From: Nymphalis io
Lineage: Eukaryota; Arthropoda; Insecta; Lepidoptera; Nymphalidae
Length of the DNA: 64,000 bases
Direction of reading: 5' to 3'
Assembly: GCF_905147045.1 (NCBI RefSeq)
Contig: NC_065897.1
Location: forward strand, 573,001-637,000
Below are positions 24,051 to 35,882 of this stretch, in pieces. The notes under the pieces were generated by a model. The model was not told the origin of the DNA and did no database searches. It saw only the letters and a program-made list of their open reading frames with translations. How positions within the stretch are numbered: position 1 is the stretch's first letter; each line of letters begins with the position of its first letter. The position numbers and the translations under genes were made by a program.

Positions 24051-25784
24051 CTATGTTGTCTTATTCGAAATTTAAAAACACCATGCCTATATGGCTGTGC
24101 TAATTTTTTTTTCCGAGGAGAACTGAGTTATAAATAACGCCAGTAATAGACGTGGTCGTATGAACAACGCGATGTACCAACTTTACTATACGCGAGTTTC
24201 AAGTATTCGCCTATTGGACATTTCGTCATTTGCAACTGTATAAGGGAAAATGTCAAGGAAACCTCCACGCCAATCAAGAAGGAATATTAGAGCATAGGAA
24301 AAAGTATGGCGGGTTTTACTTTTACTAATAATCAAACTAAGGAACCAATAATAATGCATAGAACTCACGGATGATATTAATTCAAAAATTAGCTTGCAAT
24401 ATTTATTTTACTCATAACCAGTGCTTGCCCGCGATTTTAACTGCTTGTCAGGAGGGAAGAACTTTACTGGTGTTAGGGATAAAGTGATCCATGTCCTTCC
24501 TCGAGGTTCAACCTTCCTTCATACCGATTTCATCAGACTTTTCGAATTAAAAATAATATAGTATATGTATTTATATGACGTAGAAAAACTATTTTCCTCT
24601 AACGGAAAACCTATAAAAACAATCACCTCCACGTTTCGTCAATCATTCGCGATACTGTTTTCATTCAATTTTTCCTCACAGTTCATAAGTTCTTATCTCC
24701 AAGACCAAACGTTAAGATCAATTCAACCAAAATTGAACTTTATTACATAGCAATAAGAATTATAACTTTTATAATATATAAAGGGGAGTTTATGTTCGTT
24801 ATATACCTTTTATGTTAAATTATTTGACAATCAATACCGTTTTAGTTACTATGATTGAGTCATATTAATATAAAATCAGTAACCTACGTCAGTAATATTT
24901 ATATAAAACTCGCTTTTTTCCTCACCTTCTTACCCTTCCTTTTTCCGTTATATAATATAAAAAATCACATAGATCCGTTTTTCCATTGCTATATAAAATA
25001 CAAACCAATAAACTAATAAATGTACTTTCATAACATTAGCAGGGATGAGTACAAGCGAAAATGGATCAAAGCACTTTTACATAAATGTAAAAATGCGTTG
25101 CACGTGTAATGTATATGATACTTTAAAAATAATTTGATCGATGAGTCTGCGGTGGCTGTACGCGATCTCGATACAAGAACATTATGACTTTTAAATTATT
25201 GTTTTATAAATTAAAATCGAATGTACTGAATGAATGTGTAAAGGGAACCTGTGTATGATATCACTGTGAAGGTATTCGTGTGGTGGATGGAATTAAATTT
25301 AACAATACCTTGTTTTTGTATAAATATTATTTATAGTTTGCTTACAATAAAAAATAATAGGCAGTCATTAGGACTGCTGATAGAAGTAAAAACTTGAAAC
25401 TGCACTCCAGGTAATAGTTATATCTCTTTTTATTATATAGCTTTTTATTCATCAAAATACACAATGTCGCAAACTCGGAACAAAATATGAATACAGCTTA
25501 AGTTAAATAAATAATATTTAAAATGCACTTAAATTATTTGTATATACTGTTACTATTTACATAAATTTCTATCATTATTATCCTCATTAATTTCCTCATT
25601 ACTTATATTATTTGTACTTTCAACGATTTCGTTATATTAACATCGTCAGCATGTCGTTGACGCGAAGCCACGAGTCTATTCCCTACGATAAACGAGCGCA
25701 ACTTAAAAAAGTATTTACTTAAAAAAAAAGAAGAATTTAGAAAAAAGGAACAATCGTTTTTACAAGATATTCTATTTTTTGAAC
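24051..25784. other. Gene-free AT-rich stretch
   Basis: Nothing recognised. Confidence 0.3.
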
Positions 25785-26005
25785 TGAGTTCGCCCTGTCG
25801 CTAGAACGCGTGAATCTAAACCGATCATCACGGGCTCAAATCAACACTGCGCCACTGAATTTATTGTGCTTAATTTGTGTTTGTAATTCATCCCGTGCTC
25901 GGAGGTGAAGACATTGTGAGGAACTACTCGCAATAGAGAATGGTGGAGTAAGCTCCAAACCTTCTCCTCAAAGGGAGAAGAGGCCTTGGTCTGAGATGCT
26001 TATGT
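25785..26005 (+). repeat. SINE family A, internally deleted
   Basis: It keeps GAACGCGTGAATCTAAACCG, CTTAATTTGTGTTTGTAATT, TGGAGTAAGCTCCAAACCTT and CAAAGGGAGAAGAGGCCTTG. It has lost the CTGCATGTGTCTAATTTC zone and most of the tail. Confidence 0.75.
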
Positions 26006-26951
26006 CCGAACTGGTAGTAGATATTTGACAATCAACAAGTTAGTCAAATGATTTTTGCTAAAAGAAGATTTTTAATTTGAATGACATACATATGTAATAT
26101 TAACATATCAAATATTACGTTTATAATGAAATGTAAAGCGATGTTCGATAATTAATGCAATATAATAAATATTTACAAGAAAAATACGTATCTCGAAATT
26201 TTAATCGTAACCACGCGACGCGTACCACGTATATTATATTTTTATGATATTAATTTCATATTTTTGGTTTAATGAATATGTTATATAAATCTTGGTAACA
26301 TGGGATTTTTTTCATTTTGACTCAGGAAGCTGTTTATAAGCTTCCTGAGTCAATAGACTTCTCTAATCCACGCTAACGAATACACGCTTCATTATAAATA
26401 TTTAATACACCTGTTATTCTCATACATCATATTAAATGAGAACTATACAATTCTACAAAATCAAAGCTAACCGTATTTATTGTTACGTTTAATTATAAAA
26501 CGTTTTACAAACCTTTTTTAACTATAATGAAATACATTAAGTTCCAAGGGGTGAAATGAAAATTAGTTGTAACACCATTATATATTAAAGTATATATAAT
26601 ATATTTGTAGATATAATTCTAACTTGAATTTATGTAGTTTATTTTGCGGCTAAACCGCTGAACTGATTTTTATGCATACGGTTTGAAGCAATATATACAT
26701 ATATGATAGATCGCTATGTATAAGGTCGCCAAAGTTGTATGATATTCAAACTGAGGTTGTATCCATGTTTTGTATTTTTTTAATTTTTGTGGTGTACAAT
26801 AAAGTGTAAAGTATATATTACTAAAACGAGTGCAAGTTTCTTAAAATAATATATTTTATTTAAGTAAATTGATAACGCCGAAGCCTTATTCATGAGATGA
26901 GCTTATTGCTCCCCTATAACAAATGAAAATATAATTATGTATCTATATATA
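26006..26951. other. AT-rich DNA with a hairpin and a faint Helitron-like piece
   Basis: It holds the hairpin at 26317-26353. At 26637-26700, TTTGCGGCTAAACCGCTGAA followed by CTGATTTTTATGCATACG resembles the conserved block of the repeat at 9326, but the match is short. Confidence 0.3.
26317..26353. repeat. Perfect 15-bp inverted repeat, 7-base loop
   Basis: TTGACTCAGGAAGCT (26317-26331) is mirrored exactly by AGCTTCCTGAGTCAA (26339-26353). A bacterial-style terminator makes no sense here. No other copy was seen. Confidence 0.9.
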
Positions 26952-27225
26952 AAGCTGTAATGACCCAATGGTTGGAGAACGTATCTATCCGATTGTTGCA
27001 GGTTCAAGACCTGGTTACCACCACAGAATTTTTATATGCTTAACTAATGCTAAAAAATCATCTCGTGCTTGGCAGTGATAAAAATATCGTGAGGAAAGCT
27101 GCATGAATGCTGAAATAATAATGAAAGAAAGGTTATATTGGTATCCACCAATCCACATTAGAGCAGCGTGGTGTAATATATTAACTATTAGCCCAGCAGT
27201 GGGACTATTACAGGTTGTTACTTTT
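26952..27225 (+). repeat. SINE family A, diverged variant
   Basis: The head reads AGCTGTAATGACCCAATGGT, with GGTTCAAGACCTGGTTACCA in the B-box zone; body and tail follow family order and end TATTAGCCCAGCAGTGGGAC and CAGGTTGTTACTT. The CTCCTCAAAAGGGAGAGG segment is deleted. Its head differs more from the others than its tail does. Confidence 0.75.
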
Positions 27226-27604
27226 ATATATAGTAAATAATATAAGCATTTTTGATTCAATTCTATTCAATAGCTTAAAAGTAGCGCACTTAATTAACGT
27301 CAGAGATAAAGTCTGACATACGTACATACACTTGAGGCTTGTAGTCACGAACAATATTGCTTTCAACTGTGAATTAATGAATTGCTTTCGAGCTTTTCTA
27401 TTTGTTTTAGACTTGGATAAGTTAACTTTGAATACAGGAATTGAATAAAGTAATATTTAGTTATAGCTATTTAGAATTTCCACCTGTGGTTGGACAGTTT
27501 GACTTTGTTAAGTGTGATCGGTTGTTAAGTGTAATTCAAAACGTCTATTTTCTTAACAATGAAATCCCTAGACAAGCAAAGATAAAATGCAAGCTGTAGT
27601 GCCA

Positions 27605-27705
27605 ATTGGTGATAATCGAACCCAAGGTTGGTGTTGCATTGACGATATAAGGGATAGGTAATATCTCTTACAGTGCCAATTTCTAAGGGCTGCATACAAT
27701 TTAAA
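27605..27705 (+). repeat. Family B 3' fragment, degenerate
   Basis: Readable pieces are CCAAGGTTGGTGTTGCATTG, ACGATATAAGGGATAGGTAA and TCTTACAGTGCCAATTTCTA, ending in an A run. The CATCAGGTGG core is lost. Confidence 0.6.
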
Positions 27706-29717
27706 AAAAAATACTAATAATAACCTCGGTGTAGCTACACCCAGCTGGATCGTAAGTTACAGCTACTAAGTAAATACTTTTTATTAAATAGAATAATTTC
27801 CTAGTATTATCCCTTGTTATTTAAAATATAAATACCTAACATTCCGTTAAAAACGAGGATTATATTTTGCTAGCGATGTATCGAAACCTTTGGAAAAATT
27901 CAAATATTTTTTCATTCCCCGTATCACCGACAACTTTGTGAGGGTATTTGAAGAGTTTACAGGTTTAATGAGGATGTGGGCGGGTTGGGACGTTGGGTCT
28001 TATTTAAGTATCTATTTTTCGGGCTTTTTGCACGAAATATATTGTTTTATATATGAAAAAAGATACTTAATACAATCATTATTCGGAATTTATATTCTAT
28101 ACGAATGTTATTGCTTGGTTTTGAATGTAATGACAAATAACTTAATTATAAAGAGGTATAGGTTTGTATGTTTGTTTTTTTAATAATTTACCTGAATATT
28201 ACGTTGTATACAATTATACTCTGTTAATATGTTGCGTATTATTATAGATATTATTTTTATTTTATTAGTCCAGACGCTTTCGATGAGAACGTTGCCAAAA
28301 CTGTAACAGATATACAATAACATTAGAGATTTATCTCCAAAATGACTATAAGTCAACAATAGTATTCATATTTCATTTTAACTAGCATATTTATTCATTC
28401 TAAGTATCTTTAATAGATAACTCGCAATATAAACTAAAATAAAAATTACCCGTGCGAAATCGGAACTGGGTGTCTAGTATATAAAGAGATATATAACTTT
28501 GATTATTCCCAAACAATGATTATACGAAAATCATGAATATTGAACATAGTCAAAACAACCCAGTATGGTCTGAGAACAAGATCTTTCTTTTTAATCAAGG
28601 ATAATCACAATACTGGTACTTCTACCAGGACTTATTATAAATATATTCTGAGCCATAACATAATAAATTAGTGTTGCGACTTGGATCGGCTCAGATGAAT
28701 GCAAAATTTATGGAAATGATTAACTACACATTTTATTGGCTGTTTTCTCCGTAGGATGTATACTCTGAACCAGTTACTTTAAATTTTATTTAATCTTGTA
28801 AATTAACATTTAAAAATGTACGGCTTGGTACTTGAATGAGGTATATTTCGATTTTGTATCGAGAAAATAATACCTCACAAAATCTACAGCCCAAATTTCG
28901 TTGGTGGTATTTTAATCTTGTTAAATTATTCCAAATTGCATGAGAAGTTTTTTTTTAATTTAATTATGTTTTATAATCTTGACGTCTCTCGGACAACAAA
29001 ATATAATCTTAGAATTGTGTATTAACCAACTATGTGAAATGGTATCAAGTAGCACACGTTCATAAATAATATTCTACACATACGAATTCAATGTTCTTTG
29101 TTGAATATGTATGTACGAGATGAGTAAGGCGTAAAAGCGGACGAACCGTACTTTATCAAGTCGCCAATTAAAAAGCCGTAAAATCATACGCCAATATCAT
29201 GACCGTATTTCTTATTATCACGCACACAACGAAATATTATGTCGTAAAAGTTAATGCATAAATGAAAGTTGACAATTTGTCGTTAATTATAATGTATTTA
29301 ACGTCGTAAATTGCATGTAATCGTGACGGGAGCGTCGATTAATCTCGTCACGAGGTCATTTTACATAATTCTTAAGATTTCACAGAGATAATTTGACATC
29401 CTTCACGCTATAAATTCACCATAATAATAATATGTCGCTCCACGCAAAGAACTTGAGGCGCGTCTTAAGGTCTCCGCTGTGAATTTTTTCAAAGATATAC
29501 CATAAATTACAAGAGCGACTGTCAAATTATATTCATACTTGGAAGGTTAATAAAGTGGAGCTCCCGGGAATAATAAGCATTTTTATTAAATTGATGTTTT
29601 ATGAAGTCTTAAGTGCGGCGCAGGGTTCTAGAGAGCTATTTACTGCTTCCCAGCAGGTATTATATATTAATGTTATGTACTTATATATAACTACCGCGTG
29701 GGTTCGAATTTGAGTAT
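27706..29717. other. Gene-free AT-rich stretch
   Basis: A 97-codon + frame from 27890 is AT-driven and has no recognisable domain. At 28446-28480, ACCCGTGCGAAATCGGAACT and GGTGTCTAGT resemble the terminal part of Helitron-like repeats. Otherwise nothing. Confidence 0.3.
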
Positions 29718-30233
29718 TTTTTTTATAAGAGCCGGGATGGCAAATGACTCTACTCCATCTGTTGGTAAGTGGTAGTAGAGTCCAAACACGACGACGGCCA
29801 GTACAGTCGAGAAGAATGTTCTGTACTAGCCGTCCCCGCCTTGCCGGCCCGCAAGATACCTCTTCACGCCTCGTTTGAAGGAACCCGGGTTGTAAGAGGA
29901 GCGGAACACGTGAGCTGGTAAGGAATTCTATTTTTTGGAAGTGTGACAAAGAAAGGAGTTGCCAAATTTCTTTGTGCGCGATGGAATTGATGTCACAGTT
30001 AGGCGGTGACATCGAGAATCAGCTCGCGTGGACTTAAGAAGGAAGGGGGAAGCAGGAATTAGAGAGAATAATTCCTCAGAGCACTTGCCGTGATACAGTC
30101 GATAGAAAGCGCTCAGTGCTGCTATCTCACGACGCAATTGTAAAGGTTCAAGGGTGTTTGTGTCTTTTACGTCGCCAATAATGCGTACTGCACGTCGCTG
30201 CAACCGGTCCAAGGCCTCCAGTAGGTACTTAGT
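29718..30233 (-). mobile_element. 5'-truncated LINE (jockey/CR1-like), 3' end, with premature stop
   Basis: It matches the 3' part of the LINE at 38671-40015 at high identity, covering only the C-terminal end of the reverse transcriptase frame and the 3' UTR. On the reverse strand the frame starts within LDRLQRRAVRIIGDV and runs in phase through LQLRREIAALSAFYRLYHG to HTSKK. There a TAG (29928-29930) replaces the TGG (Trp) of the other copy. The T run at 29719-29726 is the short A tail. Homology ends on the 5' side near 30233. It is a dead copy. Confidence 0.9.
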
Positions 30234-30316
30234 ATAATAAAATTGTATCCTAAATAAATATTATTGTAAATAAAAAAAAATAGAAAATGTACGTACATCA
30301 AAAATGTATCTAAAGG

Positions 30317-30488
30317 TCTTTACTAATATTATGAATGCTAAAGTGATTTTGTTTGTTTTGGTTTTTTTTTTCGAAAGATAGAGCTAAGTGGGTATGTGCA
30401 TAGTTTACGCTTATATTTATAATTCATCTCGTGGAGAAGCTTGATGGTTAAGTTCAATCTTTGCCCAGCAGTGGGGGAGCTGTTACTT
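30317..30488 (+). repeat. Helitron-like start fragment plus internally deleted SINE A
   Basis: ACTAATATTATGAATGCTAA and AGTGATTTTGTTTGTTTTGG (30324-30362) resemble a common lepidopteran repeat start. From 30410, TATTTATAATTCATCTCGTG joins almost directly to TTGCCCAGCAGTGGGGGAGC and TGTTACTT, so most of a family A body is deleted. Confidence 0.45.
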
Positions 30489-31690
30489 TTTACTTTAGGG
30501 TCGGCTGGAAGCCTTTTGGTATTATGAGTACGAGTGCATAATTTGTGCAAATAAATAAATAACTCTTTTTTCTATATTTAAAAATAATAATAATTATTAT
30601 ATTCAATTTTATTACTTGGAGTTTGTAAATCAGTTACATCTTAATATATAAAGAACAGCTAAATTTGTGGGTCGCGAAAATTTACATTACAACGTGATGA
30701 GAATAGTTGAAAAATTCGACCGATTTACTTTAACATAATCGAGTACCATTTAGGACAAGGGTTTATCGCATCATTAGAATAAAAGAGTCATTCGAAAATA
30801 CCTTACCTGGTGAAAAATTTACATATATAAAATAATTTATGTAATATATAGCACACAGATTATTATTGGAACCTATTTTATCGTCTTTCATTTTTAAAAT
30901 ACTAGGCCATTCATTATTAAACAAAATATGTATGTGTTTTAAGAATATTGTTGTATAGTATTTATACATTACATTTCAGTTCGCTGGCAGGGAATGCAAC
31001 ATTATACACGCACATCTTCTATCCAATTTAGTTTTATACAATTAAAGACTTAAATTATCTTCCACGTGGTACGTCAGAACAATTGACCCCATAAGAATAA
31101 AATAAATATTTCATCAAAACCGGTCAAGCTTTTTACGACAAGTATTTCGAACACACGCACGTGTATTTAATCTTCATATTTTAATTAAAAAGTAAAACGT
31201 TTGTATGTTTCTCCATGTTGCTAAGCCATTCATCCGATTTTGATGAAACTTTAACGTGTTGTTTACCACATGCCCGCGAATGATTCTAGCCCAAAAAACA
31301 AGACATTTTCTTTATATGTGTACCTTCAATATAAACCTACTATACAAACCCTAAAGCATGCGAAGTCGGGACTTACAATAAATTTAAGAGATTACGTTAC
31401 TTATTTAAACTGTATATAAAATTAATTTATCTTATACACGCGAAAATTTCATACTAACTTTGCCCTGGTTTTGAAATTATAGAGGCTTCAAACAGAGCAA
31501 CCTCATCTTAACGTAATAAAATATTTCAATTAAGATTTTATTTAAAAGAATGTACAAACCTTTATTAAATTTTGAATATAATATTACAAAGCAAGAAACA
31601 AATCATGTTTCATATTCTCATAATTATATTCGTACAAATATTTTTATATCTTAGTACTATGCTTTATGAATATCTTTACATATATAGTAC
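30489..31690. other. AT-rich DNA with a possible Helitron-like remnant
   Basis: At about 31200-31375, GTTTCTCCATGTTGCTAAGC, ATCCGATTTTGATGAAACTT, CATGCCCGCGAATGATTCTA and CATGCGAAGTCGGGAC follow the order seen in the repeats at 9326 and 53094. The rest holds nothing recognisable. Confidence 0.35.
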
Positions 31691-31770
31691 TGCCTCTTTG
31701 GTTTAGTGGCTAGGTATAAGGCCGCAGATTCCAAGGTCTTGGGTTCAAACCTCCAGGTCAGATAAATATT
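31691..31770 (+). repeat. SINE family C head only
   Basis: GCCTCTTTGGTTTAGTGGCT and AGGTATAAGGCCGCAG are followed by the B box GGGTTCAAACCTCC. The downstream sequence does not follow the family C body, so it is a head fragment or a different body on the same head. Confidence 0.65.
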
Positions 31771-32435
31771 AGTTCTGCGAGATATGACAGCTGGCCACAA
31801 ACTAAATATGTGCAGGGTATCTTTTTGCAATTAATAAAGTTTGGAAGGCTTGTCACTTCGTCAGAACAGTGAATTTTGAGAAATATCAGTACGATGTTGA
31901 GAAAATATTTTCAGCGTCAACGGTTTTTATTTAAAAAAAGAATATTGTGCAGAAATGTCGGTACACTATTTGAAGTAGACGTAGTTGACCACACCGAGTC
32001 ACTGCTTCCAAACAAATTACTTAGCGAACGTTTCTGCCAGTTTAGTCGGTCGTAAAATACCTCTATGTTTCCTCTCAAAGCTTTCACCTGAAACCAACCA
32101 GCAAAATATCAAAGACCCTTAGAATCACCATCACGGATCAGAAGCTTCACTAAGTAAAATATAAATCAATAATTTCTCAAATTCTACAATTTGATTATCT
32201 CGCTCGTGGCATCACGTTCGTAACTGGCTTCATTTCAATCTAAACTAAATACTAAGGGGTGATCGAACCATACTAATTAATTAGCTCAATGCATGCATCG
32301 CTTCTTGATTGACGTGACAATATGTGGACTATTCACTTCGATTGGCTCTAATGACTTGAATGGATTACCACCTCGGATCATGTATTTCTCGGTATATTAT
32401 CTTTTGGTTAGATTAGTCGTATTATGCACAAGACT
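31771..32435. other. Gene-free stretch
   Basis: Nothing recognised. Confidence 0.3.
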
Positions 32436-32807
32436 GCCTCGTTGGTCTTCTGGCTAGATATAAGGCCACTGGCCCGGAGGTTGTGGGTTTAATTCGCAGG
32501 TCGAGCCAATAAAAAGTAATTGGGTTTTACTGTCAGAAAATTCTCAGAAGCAGTCCGAGTTGTGGAAGTTGGAAGTGCGAACACTCCCGTGCTTTGGAAA
32601 GCACGTAAAGCCGTTGGTCCTGCGCCTGAACTCTTTCCGGTCGTGTCGGATTGCCTTACCATCGGATTGTGAGAGTTAGGGAATAGAGAGTTCACCTGTG
32701 ATTACGCACGCACTTGTGCATAATAATTCCTGCGCAGTTGGCTAATCTGTCTTAAGATTGGCCGCCGTGACCGAAATCGGTCTGGAGGACTTTATTATTA
32801 CTATTAT
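32436..32807 (+). repeat. SINE family C, full-length reference copy
   Basis: Head: GCCTCGTTGGTCTTCTGGCT and GGTTGTGGGTTTAATTCGCA (B box slightly damaged). Body: CCAATAAAAAGTAATTGGGT, AAAGCACGTAAAGCCGTTGG and CCTGAACTCTTTCCGGTCGT. End: GACCGAAATCGGTCTGGAGG followed by TTTATTATTACTATTAT. The ATT-repeat tail points to mobilisation by a LINE that leaves such tails rather than poly(A). Confidence 0.9.
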
Positions 32808-32964
32808 GCACAAGAATTATTCAATTATTTTAGTCGCATATTTTGTTATTTATATTATAAAGCACTGTAATATAAAAATAAGATTGTATTGATATTCCAC
32901 ATATTCATTTGTGCCATAAAAACAGCGCTTTAAATAAGTATTCCTACGTCATGTAGATTGTATT

Positions 32965-33182
32965 TCATGGAATTTGATTATCTCATTGGTCTAGGTATAA
33001 GGCGATCACGTGGTCCTGGGTTCGAATCCCTGGTCGGGAATGTTAAAACAGTTAATGGGTTCTTGTTTCAAAAAAGGGGAAGAGTTAGAGCATCTGTGTC
33101 CTCCTGTGTCATGTTTTACACAGTTAGCTATTCTCTCTTCAGATTGGATGCCATGGCCGAAATAGCTCAGAGGAACATCATG
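32965..33182 (+). repeat. SINE family C, shortened
   Basis: The head has a good B box (GGGTTCGAATCCCTGGTCGG). A shortened body is followed by GATTGGATGCCATGGCCGAA and ATAGCTCAGAGGAACATC, the family end block. About 150 bases of the middle are missing. It is the third same-strand family C piece in 1.5 kb. Confidence 0.8.
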
Positions 33183-35456
33183 TCGAGACAAACATAATAT
33201 GACATGTTACGTTTTTCTTGTTGACGTGGTATTAATATGACACTGAATGGGTTTATTAGATTTAATTAGAGAAAGATAACATTAAATGTATTATACACAG
33301 TTTGAAATTTTACAAGTATGTTTATTCCATTTTAGATAGTAGTTAATAATTATTCGATTACATAAAAATCTTGCAGACATATTGGTACTGACATATAAAA
33401 AAATTAAAACATCTTAACTAAAAATCCTAAAGATAGGAACTTAACAAGGATATTCTTTATAATACTGAGTTGTTTACGAAAAAAAGTATCTTGAAAATAA
33501 GCTCTCAGGGGGTGAAAAAGAGGAGAAGGGTGTCAATGATCAAAACACTCCGGTTTATCAGATGTAAGTCTGCAAGAATTTAAATTTAGAGGTATGTTCC
33601 TTATTCTTCAAGCAACTTCAAAGAGGCGTCATTCGTCAAATATAATAAAAGTCTTATTTGAATTTAAGCACACACACATACACACATTTGAAAGAACGGG
33701 TTGAATGCGTGTTACTAATATTAAATCTGCAAAAGAGTGCAAAAGCTTTAAAACTGTACATGTATCACTCTCTGCGAAACTATAAGTATAATATGCTCAA
33801 TAAAATTAGAGTTACATACATAAAAAAAACAGATTATAGTAAAATTTAACTTTAATTAATATTAAAATGATTAAAATTGTATTCCTGTAAGTAATTACTA
33901 AGTTTATTTATGCCTTCTGCACCAAATACATTTGGAAGTACGATTTTAATCTTCGCCGGGTATTCACATCATGTTCGAGATTACCAGAAGCAGAGAGTCG
34001 GGAAGCAAGTTTTATTGGGAACGACAAAGTTGCCGAACCTACTTTGGACTCAATCCTCCTGACATACAAATGTTAGCATTCATTTTAAAATTGACTCCCA
34101 ACTGAAATGGGAAAGTTTCGTTACTCCAGACTTGACTGCGGAGTGTATTAACTTTGTAACTTTTTAGTTGGATAGTTAATTTGGGTAAAGGGCATACGCC
34201 AATAGTTTTTTTCAGCACTTTTATAGGGTAACCACGACGTGTAATAAATCTGTGTCGTTCCTAACAAAGACATACGTAACTACTGCTTATAGCGTGTTAT
34301 TATTTATACATATTTTCAATGTATATGTTATTTATTGCTTTTATTTATATGGTAATTTTGATTGGAATTATTTTTTTTGGATAATTTTTATTTTTTTATA
34401 TGTTTGTAGAGGACTCGATATCTGGCTTATTGATTAATTTCCTTCTCAACATTTCAAAGGTTGACAGGAAGAGATCGTTTCTTGAGATAAGTTTTTCTTT
34501 CTTTAAGTTACTTCATTTCTTTAAATTTACTGTGTTTTGATAATTTGAGAACAATAAAGTATAACAACAACAGTTGTGTACAATAACTATTCGAAAGGTC
34601 CATGTGATAAATCATCAATTAAATCTGATAATAATATACTGACTTAATATATAAATATTTTTTAGTACACTGGTCAATGCTAGCAGTGTAAGAATTTCAT
34701 TAGTACAGTAATATCTAAATTATTTGTGAACATCTTGTTCACAAATAATTAAAACAAATATTGCTTAGTACGTAAATACTTAATACAGCTCCAAATAATA
34801 TTATAAAAATTGTCATTAATAATTATACAATACTATTTTACCGCGTGTATTAAATTGTTTATTTTAATAATTATTTTAGATTTTATTAAGTTACAAATTA
34901 CAAAACTAGAAAAAGGAGAGGCGGATAACGTGATTGATGAAACTTTGTTTAAAAACATCGTGAGACTTCTTGAGGGAATCATTCGAGAAAATTGAGTAAA
35001 TATAACTCTGCTCTCTGTTTCTTTATCATTCGATTAAGTAAATATATTAAGCATTAAAGTATAATTTCACTACATTATTGATTGTTGATTTAGGTATATA
35101 TATCTTATGCCTATAATTAAGTCACTGACATTTGATGTAATAGTGTTTAACGAGTATTTTATTTATAAGAATTATCACTAGGAAAAAAGACTTCAAGCTT
35201 TTAATTTTACATCTAAACTTTACCTGTGCAAAATTTCATTCATTTATGTCCACGCAATTGTCGTAAAAAGGGATACAAAGTTTTTGCTGCACGTATTTAT
35301 ATTATAGATTGTCTATACCCAAAGTCCCAAGTCTAATGCAAATATGCAACCACTTTATCAAACATTATACCAATTGATTAGGTAAGCAGCTGCACTGAGC
35401 AAGATATTTTTTCACGAGTTCTATTTGAAGTTAACTTGTTTGTAACTATGTTTTTC
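33183..35456. other. Gene-free stretch
   Basis: No gene is supported. Positions 33930-34160 are less AT-rich than the flanks but have no open frame of interest. The hairpin at 34718-34750 lies here. Confidence 0.3.
34718..34750. repeat. Perfect 15-bp inverted repeat, 3-base loop
   Basis: AATTATTTGTGAACA (34718-34732) and TGTTCACAAATAATT (34736-34750) are exact reverse complements around TCT. Confidence 0.9.
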
Positions 35457-35660
35457 TTGGTGGTAGGGTTTTGTGCAAGCCCGTCCAGGCCCACCTATTG
35501 AAGATTCTACCGCTAAACTGCAATACTTAGTATTGTTGTATTCCATTTGGAAGGGTGAGTGTGAAACGTCTTAGTGCTCACAGTTGGTTGCGAATAATGT
35601 ACAGAATGGTTATTATTTCTTACGGCGCCATCTATGGACACCAACTAGTTTATAAAAAAA
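35457..35660 (+). repeat. Family B, diverged with deletions
   Basis: It starts TTGGTGGTAGGGTTTTGTGC and ends TAGTTTATAAAAAAAGG. Several internal deletions remove the core before the tail. Confidence 0.75.
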
Positions 35661-35750
35661 GGTGTAAGTCTAATTTGCAACTCAATTAAAAACCAGTTTT
35701 ATGCAATAAGTTAAGTTGACATTTTGCAAACACTTTTTGTGATGCTTGTG

Positions 35751-35882
35751 ATAACAGCCTGTTGATGTCCCACTGATGTGCTAAGGCCTCCTTTCATTTT
35801 GATGATAAGGTTTAGATGTCGCAGAATTTCATCCTATACCTGAAGGTTTCCTTATGATGTTTTCCTTTACCAACAAGTATGG
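35751..35882 (-). repeat. SINE family A, diverged 3' part
   Basis: Reverse strand: AACAGCCTGTTGATGTCCCA, GTGCTAAGGCCTCCTTTC, GCAGAATTTCATCCTATACC and AGGTTTCCTTATGATGTTTT. The head and the GGAGCAGCGTGGTGG block are missing. Confidence 0.7.

Noticed and set aside
27890..28183. 97-codon + frame
   Set aside because: AT-driven composition like its surroundings, no recognisable domain, no splice-site support.
29599..30012. 137-codon - frame
   Set aside because: Out-of-phase frame of the second LINE copy reading into flanking DNA.
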